Positions 45,119 through 53,831 of a stretch of DNA of 64,000 nucleotides are shown one piece after another; within the stretch, counting starts at the first letter, position 1, and every line of letters begins with the position of its first letter. Made by a program: the position numbers and the translations under genes. Origin of the DNA: Glaciecola sp. XM2. Lineage in GTDB: Bacteria > Pseudomonadota > Gammaproteobacteria > Enterobacterales > Alteromonadaceae. Below the pieces are notes generated by a model. That model made no database searches, was not told the DNA's origin, and was given only the letters and a program-made list of their open reading frames with translations. The stretch covers positions 496,001 to 560,000 of the forward strand of contig NZ_JAHEOJ010000020.1 of assembly GCF_018595715.1 (NCBI RefSeq), given 5' to 3'.

Positions 45119-45754
45119 CTAGAACCAAGCTTCAGGAATGATGATGATGTCGCCGGGTAAAATGTCGACATTTTTTGAAATATCACCCTCGGTGATTAAA
45201 TCTTCAATATCCAGCTCAAATGAACGCTGCTCACCGTTTACCACTCTTACAAGCTTTGCGTTGTTTCCGTTAGCAAATTCGGTAAGCCCGCCAACCGCTA
45301 TCATAAGGTCGAGCAGGGTCATATGTTGAATGTAGTTGATGGCTTGTGGGTTGGTTGCCTCTCCAATCACGCGCACCTGCTCGCTGAAAGGACCAACAAA
45401 GCGTTGAACTGATACTGTTACTCGGGGATTATTGATATATGTAGATAGTTGCTCTTCGAGCTGGCGCGCCAGCATAGTGGGGGTGCGCCCGGCTACCTCA
45501 ACATCTTCTACTAACGACGTGGTGACCTTGCCGTCGGGGCGAACCGTGAAGTTGCCTGAAATCTCTGGGTTACGCCATACAAAAATAGTTAGGGTGTCGC
45601 CAGGACCAATTAGGTACTGGTAGTTGTTCACGTCGGTAGTGAGAGATGCTCTTGAAGTGGCGCTAGGTAATGCCGTATTGCTACTGCAACCTCCCAATAC
45701 TAAACTACCGACTATTAACGATATAGCAGTTAACAATTGACGCGAGTGTTTCAT
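45119..45754 (-). CDS. Polysaccharide export lipoprotein, Wza-like
   Basis: A 211-residue outer-membrane lipoprotein with lipobox LGGC. It has the poly-export domain GPGDTLTIFVWRNPEISGNFTV and a SLBB-type second domain (GPFSEQVRVIGEATNPQAI, then LTLLDLMIAVGGLTEFANG). The ATG at 45754 is chosen, because AAGGA sits seven bases upstream and the lipoprotein signal starts there. A 26-codon in-frame extension upstream is not signal-like. It is first in a minus-strand operon: export lipoprotein, Wzz-like, kinase, barrel. Confidence 0.94.
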   Translation of the reverse strand: MKHSRQLLTAISLIVGSLVLGGCSSNTALPSATSRASLTTDVNNYQYLIGPGDTLTIFVWRNPEISGNFTVRPDGKVTTSLVEDVEVAGRTPTMLARQLEEQLSTYINNPRVTVSVQRFVGPFSEQVRVIGEATNPQAINYIQHMTLLDLMIAVGGLTEFANGNNAKLVRVVNGEQRSFELDIEDLITEGDISKNVDILPGDIIIIPEAWF

Positions 45755-45875
45755 GTTATTTTCCTTAATGCATGAGCATCGCCATTTGCGTTGGCGCAAA
45801 CCCGATGAATTATTATCCTGCAAAGTATGCACGAAAAAAAAGCGAATTTCACTACATGTGAATCAAAATTGAGTG

Positions 45876-45937
45876 TTTACCAATCACTTATTTTCACTAT
45901 AATGCACAGCGCATAGAATTTTACTGTTACTGTAACA
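45876..45937 (+). promoter_or_regulatory. Promoter and palindrome in the divergent control region
   Basis: TATAAT at 45898-45903 with TTTACC at 45876-45881 (16-bp spacer) is a good sigma-70 promoter for the rightward sugar-transferase operon. About 20 bp downstream lies a perfect palindrome, TGTTAC-T-GTAACA (45925-45937). It is placed where a repressor would block the promoter. The left-hand gene starts at 45754, so the region can serve both directions. Confidence 0.6.
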
Positions 45938-46008
45938 TTAATTTTATACCATAAAGATTATTGCCTCTTAGGTTAGGCTCGCCGTTAATCAGCACCAATA
46001 GGGAAGCT

Positions 46009-47418
46009 ATGGCTAAATCAAAGCAAGTAAAGAGTCGGCGTTTATACAAGTTAGTTGTGTGTGAAGCCGCGATTATCGCCTATGTTGCTTATTTTACCGC
46101 GCTTGGCCTTAAATGGCTCGATATCATTTATAGCGCTCATAGTGCGGTTACATTTTTTAATGTCACCATATTTACGCTTTCGATTGTCATCATCAATTTG
46201 TCGGTTGGCCTTTACGAAGGGCGCTTACGTGAGCCGTTTCGTGGCATTATGCGCCGGATATTTGTAAGTGTTACCTTAAGCTTTTTCGCACTCGCGATTA
46301 TTTCTAATGTGCTAGTGAGTGATTTAGCGCCCCACCCATTATATGCACCAATGGCAGTGCCATTAATCATTTTGGCCCTAGTCATCTTCCGTTACTTTAT
46401 TCACAACACGGAAGCTTTCTACAGCCGCCCTAAGTTACTAGTACTTGGCACAGGAGTGAGAGCGTCGGTCATAGAAAGAAGAATGCGCCGCGATGTAGAC
46501 CGTGCAAACTTTTCCTTAGTAGGGTTTATACCCGTAGCGGGCGACGATAAGAACGACGGCATTCAGAACGAGAAGATATTAAATGTCGCACTCGACGACA
46601 CGTTTATTGATTACATAGCAGAGAATGAAATTGCCGAAATTGTGATTGCATGCGATCAACGACGCGGCACGTTACCCATTAGAGACCTCTTTACCGCTCG
46701 CTTAAAAGGCGTGCAAGTAAGTGATTTGCTCGACTTTATGGAGCGCGAGACGGGGCAAATTGTTGTGGACTTGATGTACCCAAGTTGGGTGATTAATTCT
46801 AACGGCTTTGAGTCACAAAATTATTTTAGACAAACCATGGATTACTGGTTAAACGTAACGCTCGCCTTTATCTTGCTGTTTTTTACCTGGCCCATCATGC
46901 TTATTACAGCACTTGTTATTTATCTTGACGACGGCAGGCGCACCGGCGCCTCGGTGCTCTACAAGCAAGAGCGTGTGGGTAAAGACGGAGAGCCATTCAA
47001 CATTCTTAAGTTTAGAAGTATGCGGCCCGACGCTGAAAAAGACGGGGCAAAGTGGGCCTCTAAAGAAGATAGCCGAGTTACGTCCATAGGTGCATTTATT
47101 CGCAAATATCGAATAGATGAGTTGCCACAGCTGATTAACGTTATACGCGGCGATATGTCATTTATTGGGCCACGACCAGAGCGCCCAGAGTTTGTCGAGA
47201 CGCTAATGAAAGAGGTGCCGTATTACGCTCAGCGCCATAATGTAAAGCCTGGGCTAGCAGGGTGGGCGCAGCTTAATTACCCCTATGGCGCGAGTGTTGC
47301 TGATTCACTCGAAAAACTTAAATTTGATTTATACTACGTAAAGCATCAGAGTCTACTGCTCGATATATTAATTTTAATACGCACCGTTGAAGTGGTGTTG
47401 TTTGGTAAAGGAAGATAA
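46009..47418 (+). CDS. XrtA-locus sugar-phosphate transferase (undecaprenyl initiating enzyme)
   Basis: A 469-residue membrane enzyme that starts the repeat unit by moving a sugar-1-phosphate to undecaprenyl phosphate. It has four N-terminal helices, a nucleotide-binding-like middle domain (LVLGTGVRASVIERRM) and a WbaP-type C-terminal catalytic domain. The catalytic part includes YKQERVGKDGEPFNILKFRS, the PRPERPEF motif and the final GLAGWAQLNYPYG. The ATG at 46009 has AGGGAAG upstream and is chosen over a TTG at 45961. It matches the TIGR03013 group. It starts a plus-strand operon. Confidence 0.94.
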   Translation: MAKSKQVKSRRLYKLVVCEAAIIAYVAYFTALGLKWLDIIYSAHSAVTFFNVTIFTLSIVIINLSVGLYEGRLREPFRGIMRRIFVSVTLSFFALAIISNVLVSDLAPHPLYAPMAVPLIILALVIFRYFIHNTEAFYSRPKLLVLGTGVRASVIERRMRRDVDRANFSLVGFIPVAGDDKNDGIQNEKILNVALDDTFIDYIAENEIAEIVIACDQRRGTLPIRDLFTARLKGVQVSDLLDFMERETGQIVVDLMYPSWVINSNGFESQNYFRQTMDYWLNVTLAFILLFFTWPIMLITALVIYLDDGRRTGASVLYKQERVGKDGEPFNILKFRSMRPDAEKDGAKWASKEDSRVTSIGAFIRKYRIDELPQLINVIRGDMSFIGPRPERPEFVETLMKEVPYYAQRHNVKPGLAGWAQLNYPYGASVADSLEKLKFDLYYVKHQSLLLDILILIRTVEVVLFGKGR

Positions 47419-47420
47419 GC

Positions 47421-48281
47421 GTGAAAGACGCAAAGACGCAGACAAGAATTCACGCAATGACTGTGGATGTTGAAGATTACTTTCACGTTTCGGCATTCGA
47501 CGGGGTTATTTCTACCGATGAATGGTCGGGTATTGAACCCCGCGTAGGTAAAAACACTCACCGTTTAATCGACCTGTTTAATGAACATGGTGTAAAAGCC
47601 ACCTTTTTTACCCTCGGATGGGTTGCTAAGCATTGCCCCGACGTGGTTAAGCGCATAGTAGATGAAGGTCACGAGCTGGCCAGCCATGGCACAAACCATC
47701 GACGCAACACCACCATGACGCGCGAGCAGGTGTTTGCAGACATTAAAGAAAGCAAAGATTTGCTTGAGCAAGCAGCAGGGAAGGCCATTAAGGGGTATAG
47801 AGCACCGAGTTTCTCGGTCAATACCAGTAATGAGTGGGTGTATGAGATACTCAAAGAGCTTGGTTTTACATATTCGTCTAGCACGTACCCAATTGAACAC
47901 GATTTGTATGGCGTGCCTGAGTGGCCGCGTTTTGCTTATACGCGAAAAGAGGGCATCGTTGAAATCCCCATACCCACTATGCGCAACAACGATAAAAATA
48001 AGGGCATAGGCGGCGGAGGTTACTTTCGACTGTATCCATACTGGTTATCAAAGCGCCGTATAGAAGCGTATTTGCGCAGCAACGACCAACCTTATAACTT
48101 TTACTTTCACCCTTGGGAAATTGATGCCGATCAGCCTCGCGTGCAAAACGCGCCGTTTAAGTCTAAATTACGGCACTACGTTAACTTGCACGTAATGGAA
48201 AAAAAGCTCACCAAGTTAATGCAAGATTATCGGTGGTCGAGCATGGAAGAGGTATATGCCGACGTACTCGCTGGTAAATAG
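47421..48281 (+). CDS. XrtA-locus polysaccharide deacetylase
   Basis: A 286-residue NodB-fold enzyme that removes N-acetyl groups from the polymer. Motif 1 is TVDVEDYFHVSAF (14-26) with the metal-binding Asp pair, then ATFFTLGWVA, the metal His pair in ELASHGTNHR, and GYRAPSFSV. This matches the TIGR03006 group. The start is a GTG at 47421, with AAGGAAG ten bases upstream. It starts two bases after the transferase stop, so it is tightly coupled. Confidence 0.93.
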   Translation: MKDAKTQTRIHAMTVDVEDYFHVSAFDGVISTDEWSGIEPRVGKNTHRLIDLFNEHGVKATFFTLGWVAKHCPDVVKRIVDEGHELASHGTNHRRNTTMTREQVFADIKESKDLLEQAAGKAIKGYRAPSFSVNTSNEWVYEILKELGFTYSSSTYPIEHDLYGVPEWPRFAYTRKEGIVEIPIPTMRNNDKNKGIGGGGYFRLYPYWLSKRRIEAYLRSNDQPYNFYFHPWEIDADQPRVQNAPFKSKLRHYVNLHVMEKKLTKLMQDYRWSSMEEVYADVLAGK

Positions 48282-48289
48282 CCTACCCT

Positions 48290-49423
48290 ATGGCATTGCA
48301 GGTTGAAATAGCGGGCTTACAAGAGTTGCAAACACTCAAAGCCCTATGGCAATCGTTAGAGCAGCAAGCAAACGCCAGCCCTTTTATTAGTTGGCACTGG
48401 ATAGGGCCTTGGCTTGAACAAATAGCACTGCCTCACTTAAACACCTCCCTTGTAAAGATTACCGACAACCATCAACTCATCGCCCTAGGTTTGCTGCACA
48501 GCACCACGCTAACTCGTCGTATGTTTTTTAAAAGAACCATTGTATACCTCAACGAGTTGCCCATTTCACACAACAATATGGTAATTGAATACAACGGCTT
48601 ACTTGTTTTAAAAGGCCATGAAGCGCAAGCGTGGAGCGCCTTTTTGAACGCTCTTGATGCTCAACAATGGGATGAAGTGCATTTTAATGCGCTGCCCGAG
48701 ACCTCTAGCGGCTGGGTAAAGGCGTCTGTGAATGAGCAAAGTGACATCTACACCTATCAACAAGACGCCGTGCACCAAATATGCACTGCCGATTTTACCG
48801 CGCAAACCCAATGGCAAGATGCTCAGCAGGCCTTGCTGAGTAAAAACAAACGCGGGCAAATAAACCGAAGCATTCGTGCATACGAAGCTAAATACGGCGG
48901 CAAGATTATATGCACTGCGGCCACAAGCAACGACCAGGCACTGGCGTATTTTACTGAGTTAGAGGCCCTGCACACCAGCTATTGGGCTGGCAAAGGAGCA
49001 CCCGGCGCGTTTGCCAACAAGCAATGGGTAGCGTTTAACAAAAAGCTGATTGAAAATAGCTTTGATGCAGGCATAGCCCAACTTTATTGTATTTCGGTTG
49101 GAGAGCATGCTATTGGCTATCTATACAACCTCAGCTACAAAGGCGTTGTTTATAATATACAGTCGGGGTTTTGTTACGAAAGTGACAACAAGCTAAAGCC
49201 AGGTTATGTGAGCCACTGGCTGATAATGGCAGAGTATTTTTCGCTCAACGTTCGCCAATATAACTTTTTAGCCGGCACCACACACTACAAACAAAGTTTA
49301 AGTAACAAAGTAGAGTGGATGGAGAACTTGGTAGTTAGGAGGCGTTGTGATAAGTACAAGTTTTGGTTGGAAGATACGTTAGTGTTGGGGGTTAGATATT
49401 TAAGAAGGCTCACCCAAAGGTGA
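48290..49423 (+). CDS. GNAT/FemAB-fold acyltransferase
   Basis: A 377-residue protein of the CelD/BcsL-like acetyltransferase group (N-acyltransferase fold, two GNAT-like halves). Signature parts are SWHWIGPWLEQI (39-50), LSKNKRGQINRSIRAYEAKY (about 184-203) and FLAGTTHYKQSLSNKVEWM near the C-terminus. It follows the deacetylase by eight bases and is probably in the same operon. It may acylate a sugar freed by the deacetylase. Its stop codon lies inside the terminator hairpin. Confidence 0.88.
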   Translation: MALQVEIAGLQELQTLKALWQSLEQQANASPFISWHWIGPWLEQIALPHLNTSLVKITDNHQLIALGLLHSTTLTRRMFFKRTIVYLNELPISHNNMVIEYNGLLVLKGHEAQAWSAFLNALDAQQWDEVHFNALPETSSGWVKASVNEQSDIYTYQQDAVHQICTADFTAQTQWQDAQQALLSKNKRGQINRSIRAYEAKYGGKIICTAATSNDQALAYFTELEALHTSYWAGKGAPGAFANKQWVAFNKKLIENSFDAGIAQLYCISVGEHAIGYLYNLSYKGVVYNIQSGFCYESDNKLKPGYVSHWLIMAEYFSLNVRQYNFLAGTTHYKQSLSNKVEWMENLVVRRRCDKYKFWLEDTLVLGVRYLRRLTQR

Positions 49424-49435
49424 GCCTTTTGTTTT
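49405..49435. terminator. Terminator overlapping the acyltransferase stop codon
   Basis: AAGGCTCACC (49405-49414) and GGTGAGCCTT (49419-49428) form a perfect 10-bp stem with a 4-nt loop, followed by TTGTTTTT. The TGA stop of the acyltransferase gene is in the right arm. It also serves the convergent lipoprotein gene from the other side. Confidence 0.93.
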
Positions 49436-50721
49436 TAAAGAATGGTTCTCACTGGGTCTGAAATTGGGCTTTCTAAATCGTTGTGGTCTACCGCAGAGAT
49501 TGAAATAAAGTATACACCGCGGTTTAAATCCTCAATATCGGTAGTGGTGATATCAGATTGGTTGACGGTGGCTACTACATCCATATTTTCATCGTCGCTA
49601 CCCATATACACTTTGTAGGCAGTAATGTCGTTTACATCTAACGGTGCGCCGTCTTGCCTAAACTCTGGTGGTGTCCAATCGAGTCTGATGGTAAATACTG
49701 GTACTGGCTCCACAATCAGGGTACGTGCAACGCTAGTGAAATTGCCCGACGAATCGATGGCGGTGTAAAGCACCTCGTATTCCCCAAGCTGGTCGGCATT
49801 TATCTGTGTTAAATCAACATCTACTTCTATGGTGTCGTCAAAGTTGTCGGTGGCTGTTGCACCGTCATCAAAATATGTTTCGCCCAGCTCAATGGTAATA
49901 GACGCAGCGCCCACGATGGTAATAGCGGGTGGCGTTGTATCTTGAATAACAAGCTCTCTTGATAGTGTAGCGGCGTTGCCGTTAGCGTCGGTTGCTTCAT
50001 ACACAATCACCTGAGCGCCAAGTTGCTCTAGATTAGGGGATGTTGCCGTGACCTCTATAGCACCATTTGCTAAGTCGGTAGCAGTGGCGCCTGGGTCGGT
50101 AAACGTATCGCCGTATTCCAAGGTCATACTTTGAGCGCCCATCAACGTGATTACCGGTGGCGTGGTATCAACAATTGTGAGTTCTCGCGCTAACGTGGCG
50201 GCGTTACCGGCAGCGTCTATTGCTTGATATACAATTAACTGAACACCAAGTTGCTCAAGGTTGGGTTGCGTTACTGTGACCTCTAAAACTCCGTCTACGT
50301 TGTCTGTAGCTGTGGCGCCTGGGTCGGTAAAGGTATCACCATATTCTAACGTTATACTCGGGCTTCCTAATAAAAGAAGAGACGGCGGTGTAGTGTCTGG
50401 CACGGGCGTAGGCGCTGGCGCAGGAGCCGGATTTGGTGAAGGCGCAGGCGAAGGCGGTGGTGTAGGCGCAGGTTCCGGTGCTGGGTCTGGCGTGGGCGCT
50501 GGATCTGGTGTAGGAGTAGGCGCAGGTGTCGGTGCCGGAGTAGGTGCCGGTGTCGGTGCTGGCGTAGGCGCTGGTGTCGGTGCTGGCGCAGGCGCTGGTG
50601 CCGGAGCAGGTGTTGGCGCTGGAGCAGCAGGTGCGCTCGACTCCTCGCCTCCACCACCGCCACATGCAGAAATCGTAAAGGTACACACCAAGATACATAA
50701 TAATCGATTCATTGCCTTCAT
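49435..50721 (-). CDS. Lipoprotein with Pro/Ala/Thr linker, three Ig-like repeats and an FN3 domain
   Basis: A 428-residue surface lipoprotein with a lipobox ending SAC at the Cys before a five-Gly run. A low-complexity linker of about 80 residues, rich in Pro-Ala-Thr, follows. Next come three DUF5011-like bacterial Ig domains of about 76 residues, each starting DTTPP and containing [13 protein letters not shown] (the third has [13 protein letters not shown]). The C-terminal module ([20 protein letters not shown] onward) is fibronectin-like and closely related to the neighbouring lipoprotein. The ATG at 50721 is preferred; a GTG at 50736 is possible. A role in surface display or matrix binding is suggested by architecture and locus only. 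Confidence 0.85.
   Translation of the reverse strand: MKAMNRLLCILVCTFTISACGGGGGEESSAPAAPAPTPAPAPAPAPAPTPAPTPAPTPAPTPAPTPAPTPTPDPAPTPDPAPEPAPTPPPSPAPSPNPAPAPAPTPVPDTTPPSLLLLGSPSITLEYGDTFTDPGATATDNVDGVLEVTVTQPNLEQLGVQLIVYQAIDAAGNAATLARELTIVDTTPPVITLMGAQSMTLEYGDTFTDPGATATDLANGAIEVTATSPNLEQLGAQVIVYEATDANGNAATLSRELVIQDTTPPAITIVGAASITIELGETYFDDGATATDNFDDTIEVDVDLTQINADQLGEYEVLYTAIDSSGNFTSVARTLIVEPVPVFTIRLDWTPPEFRQDGAPLDVNDITAYKVYMGSDDENMDVVATVNQSDITTTDIEDLNRGVYFISISAVDHNDLESPISDPVRTIL
50395..50634 (-). repeat. Short-period coding repeat encoding the Pro/Ala/Thr linker
   Basis: About 80 codons alternate Pro with Ala, Thr, Asp, Ser or Glu, giving near-period-6 and period-12 DNA repeats. Such tracts change length by slippage, which would alter how far the Ig domains stand from the membrane. 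On the plus strand the same DNA gives a Gly/Ala/Val open frame, which is an artefact. Confidence 0.85.
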
Positions 50722-50944
50722 CTGTTTTACCACCACTTCAAATCACTGCGCTGTGTTGCAAAAAGCGCTACTTCTCGATGAGGTGTAAGCTAAACGAATT
50801 TCGTTTGATAGTGGTTATTATGTCGGCGGGAATGGTATAAGTTTGAATATGTTTGGTAAGAGAGTTTTCAGCTTTCTCAAAGCTATAAATTGGTAGGTAA
50901 AGAGCATAACGTGCGGCAGTACTCCGTGTTTGCGTCGGCTTTTG

Positions 50945-51319
50945 CTATAACTGAATTCTAGTAGGGTCAGATTGGGGGCTTTCTAGCTCGTTTATATCGA
51001 CTGTAGATATTGATATGTAATAAACGCCGCTGAGTAAATCAGGGATTACCGTTGAAGTGGTGCTTGCTTCGTCTATCGACTTTAACAAGCTCATGTCATT
51101 CTCGCTTTGGCCCATGTAGATATTGTATTGTGCAATGTCGTTAGGTGTAATCGGTGCGCCATCTAGTCTGAATTGTGGTTTAGTCCACTCAAGTTTAACA
51201 CTGTACTTTAACGGTAGTGTTGGTGCCGATACTGGTTCATCAAAATCTTCGCTACCTCCGCAACCTGCTAATATTAGAAGCACTACAAAAGTTAAAAACT
51301 TGTTCAAGAAAACATTCAC
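50945..51319 (-). CDS. Small FN3-type lipoprotein
   Basis: A 124-residue lipoprotein with lipobox LAGC (Cys20). After a short linker it consists of one fibronectin-III-like domain. The domain aligns along its length with the C-terminal module of the larger neighbour: LEWTKPQFRLDGAPITPNDI here against [20 protein letters not shown] there, and GVYYISISTVDINELESPQS against [20 protein letters not shown]. The two genes are tandem on the same strand, 220 bp apart, so duplication and loss or gain of the Ig repeats is likely. The role is unknown. Confidence 0.85.
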   Translation of the reverse strand: MNVFLNKFLTFVVLLILAGCGGSEDFDEPVSAPTLPLKYSVKLEWTKPQFRLDGAPITPNDIAQYNIYMGQSENDMSLLKSIDEASTTSTVIPDLLSGVYYISISTVDINELESPQSDPTRIQL

Positions 51320-51510
51320 CCGCTTACGTTACATTACACATTCGTGGCATATTGAGAGATTGATATGGTAATTGAGAGAAGGAGTGTTGTCACTTTGTTT
51401 TGCGGTATTTATCACCGATTGGCTGGTTTAGTATTTGTGCAAACGATGATAGTTGCGAAAATTAGCTAAAGGGCAAGTTTGGTTTAACCATGTCTAGTGT
51501 TACAGATGTA

Positions 51511-51538
51511 AAAAAACCTGACATGCGCCAGGTTTTTT
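51511..51538. terminator. Terminator of the SAP-CTERM protein gene
   Basis: AAAAAACCTG (51511-51520) and CAGGTTTTTT (51529-51538) form a 10-bp stem with an 8-nt loop and provide a U-tract in both directions. It lies about 25 bp after the stop of the minus-strand gene. Confidence 0.9.
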
Positions 51539-51562
51539 AATAACTTTATTATATTTTTGTGT

Positions 51563-52300
51563 TTAAGCGCGCTTACGAAGTGCGATTAAACCAAGAATAG
51601 AAAGAGACAGCAACAATATTGTGTGAGGAGCAGAAACTGTTCCAAGAGTTACGTTATCGATACCGAAGCCATCATTGTTGTCCGAGCCGTTGTCAAACGT
51701 TAAGGTTGCGCCAATGATGTTGTCTAGTGGGTTACCCACATAACGAACGTAAGCTAAGTTACCATTGCCCAAATTTGCATTTAGACTTGCTGATACAGTA
51801 GTTCCGTTATCCAAGGTTAATGTAAGCACTGCGCCTTGGTCATTAGCATCCGATAAGAAGAACCCAAAGGCATTTACTCTAAAGCCTGCGTCAATGTCCC
51901 ACACGATTTGATCAGAATCGTTTGAATCTAACCAGTTGCTAGCAAATGGCGTTTCACGTCCGAACTCACCAGAACCACCATTTTCAATTTGAAGCTGATC
52001 TAACTGGCCTGCTGGTTCAGAACCTGTGCCATCTGCTTGGACTTGAGTGAACGTGCCTACTTTTGTGTCAAAAGCAGGAGCTGCAAGCACAAAATCGGCG
52101 CTTGCTGGGCTACAAGACGCCACACATGTGATATCCCCAATGGTGTCGAAGTCTTCAGTAATGAACGTATTCATTAATGTTTGAAGATTCGCTTCATCAG
52201 CTAATGTCGCGTTGTGTGTTACGGTTATAATGCCGGCATTTGCAACAGTTGCAGCAAACAAGCTTCCAGCGAGTGCTCCTATCTTTAATATGTTTTTCAT
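51563..52300 (-). CDS. Secreted protein with PEP-CTERM-like sorting signal (SAP variant)
   Basis: A 245-residue exported protein. It has a signal peptide (KIGALAGSLFAATVANAG), a beta-sandwich-like acidic Asn/Asp/Gly-rich body of about 195 residues, and a C-terminal sorting signal. The signal is SAP followed by HTILLLSLSILGLIALRKRA: tripeptide, hydrophobic helix, basic tail. Standard signals read PEP; variants with other first residues occur in Alteromonadales. Exosortase would cleave it and the protein is expected at the surface or in the matrix. The ATG at 52300 has AAGGAAA seven bases upstream. Two Cys (CVASC) are near the N-terminus. A sigma-54 promoter precedes it. Confidence 0.9.
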   Translation of the reverse strand: MKNILKIGALAGSLFAATVANAGIITVTHNATLADEANLQTLMNTFITEDFDTIGDITCVASCSPASADFVLAAPAFDTKVGTFTQVQADGTGSEPAGQLDQLQIENGGSGEFGRETPFASNWLDSNDSDQIVWDIDAGFRVNAFGFFLSDANDQGAVLTLTLDNGTTVSASLNANLGNGNLAYVRYVGNPLDNIIGATLTFDNGSDNNDGFGIDNVTLGTVSAPHTILLLSLSILGLIALRKRA

Positions 52301-52342
52301 GGTGATTTCCTTAATTGTCAGATTTATCATCTACGCACTCTA

Positions 52343-52358
52343 AGCAAGTTAAGTGCCA
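52343..52358 (-). promoter_or_regulatory. Sigma-54 (-24/-12) promoter of the SAP-CTERM gene
   Basis: On the minus strand TGGCAC-TTAAC-TTGCT (52358-52343) matches the consensus TGGCAC-N5-TTGCW exactly, with the GG and GC doublets ten bases apart. The predicted start is near 52333, giving a leader of about 33 nt. Sigma-54 control of PEP-CTERM genes, through the PrsK/PrsR pair, is established for related systems. Confidence 0.85.
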
Positions 52359-52733
52359 GTTCAATAAAAGCTATAAATTTCAATTATTTATTCGTTTTTC
52401 TATTCTCGCTTTCTGGCTTTGTGTAAAATATATTGACAATTATTTTGGACGCTCGTACGTTTTGAGTGTAGACGCTTGTAGGCTTATTAAATGTGTTTAT
52501 GTTGCGCTTATAGAGGCAGAACAGGTGTGTAGCGTTAATAGCTCTTGTTTAAAACATTCTTTAATATAATTATATCTCATCATTTTTGCTATGTTCCTTA
52601 GCGCAACACACTTTTGTGTAATAACTGACATCGGTATGACACTACGTGGTTTTGTTGTTTGACTGTTACTTATGTATTATTAGTGCAGATACAAGTGCTA
52701 ACAAATTAAATAAAACATTGGCAGGAAGGCGAA

Positions 52734-53831
52734 TTGAAAAAAGGAAGCAACGTATTGTGCATATTTACGAGGATTTTAGGGGGTAAAACCTTTTCAAAAG
52801 AGCTCGAAAATTATATCGCGTCAACAAACTTTGCGAAGGTTAGTTATGTAAATTACGACAACACCATCTTCAAAAAGTATAAGCCTCCTTTTTACTGTCG
52901 ATTTAGTGATTCTCTTCAATCAGGCTGGCGCATTAAACAAAAATATAAAGACGAAGTTTCGAATATAAATGAGTTTGACACGGTGTTTTTTCAAAGTTAT
53001 CACCTAACGCTTTTCTTTTTAACGCTGATCGAAAAAAAGTATACAGTCCTAGCACTTGATTCGACGCCAGTAAATGCCATGCAACACAATTTAAAAGCGC
53101 GAAGTGTGGTTCCTTATTCCCTCGTCAACGTAATGTTAACCCAAGCTTTAAATATTCTGTTTTTTAAGCGCATTTTTAAGCACGTTGATGTGTTTCTTGC
53201 CAGAACCGAACTGGTTAAAAAGTCGCTAGTGCGTGATTATGGCATTGCCGAGAGTAAAATATTGGTCACCTATTTGCCCTCAAACAATATTATCATCCAA
53301 GAACCTAAAAAAACCGACTCTCGTTTAAAGCTAATCTTTGCTGGTAACGATTGGGAAAGAAAAGGTGGGCCGTTTTTATTAGATGTGTTTAATGATGCAT
53401 GCGCAGAGGTTGCTGATCTAATGATAGTGTCGACCGACCCTAAAGTGAATAACCTACCTAAACGCAAAGGCGTTACAGTAATTAATGGCATGCCTAATTC
53501 TGAACTGCTCTCTTTGATGGCCCAGTCAGATATTTTTCTATTTCCGAGTTGGAAAGATGAGCTTGGGCTCGTATTGTGTGAGGCTGCTTCTCTAGGATTA
53601 GCTATTATTGCGCGAGAGTCAGGCGCGCAAGGTGAATTTGTACAAAACGGTATTAATGGATATTTGCTCGATTTTGCAAGTACTGTATACGAGTGGCAGG
53701 AGACGATTTTAAACCTTACTCACGACTCAGAGCGTTTACATTTGTATAAGCAAAATAGCCTTGAGTTGGCCAGACAAAAACTAAACCGTGAGAGGTTTGA
53801 AATGCAATTAAGTTTAGCACTATTAAGTTAG
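52734..53831 (+). CDS. Glycosyltransferase family 4-like
   Basis: A 365-residue cytosolic transferase that adds a sugar to the growing lipid-linked unit. The C-terminal half has the GT-B signature: LIFAGNDWERKGGPFLLDVF (about 199-218) and FLFPSWKDELGLVLCEAASLGLAII (about 261-285), including the E-x7-E motif. The N-terminal half is more divergent. The start is a TTG at 52734 with AGGAAGG five bases upstream. It starts the variable part of the locus, with a plausible TATTAT -10 upstream. Confidence 0.9.
   Translation: MKKGSNVLCIFTRILGGKTFSKELENYIASTNFAKVSYVNYDNTIFKKYKPPFYCRFSDSLQSGWRIKQKYKDEVSNINEFDTVFFQSYHLTLFFLTLIEKKYTVLALDSTPVNAMQHNLKARSVVPYSLVNVMLTQALNILFFKRIFKHVDVFLARTELVKKSLVRDYGIAESKILVTYLPSNNIIIQEPKKTDSRLKLIFAGNDWERKGGPFLLDVFNDACAEVADLMIVSTDPKVNNLPKRKGVTVINGMPNSELLSLMAQSDIFLFPSWKDELGLVLCEAASLGLAIIARESGAQGEFVQNGINGYLLDFASTVYEWQETILNLTHDSERLHLYKQNSLELARQKLNRERFEMQLSLALLS

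Noticed and set aside
50261-50788. Open frame on the plus strand rich in Gly, Ala and Val
   Set aside because: It is the antisense of the Pro/Ala/Thr linker of the lipoprotein gene. The repeat removes stops on the other strand. There is no ribosome-binding site or family match.
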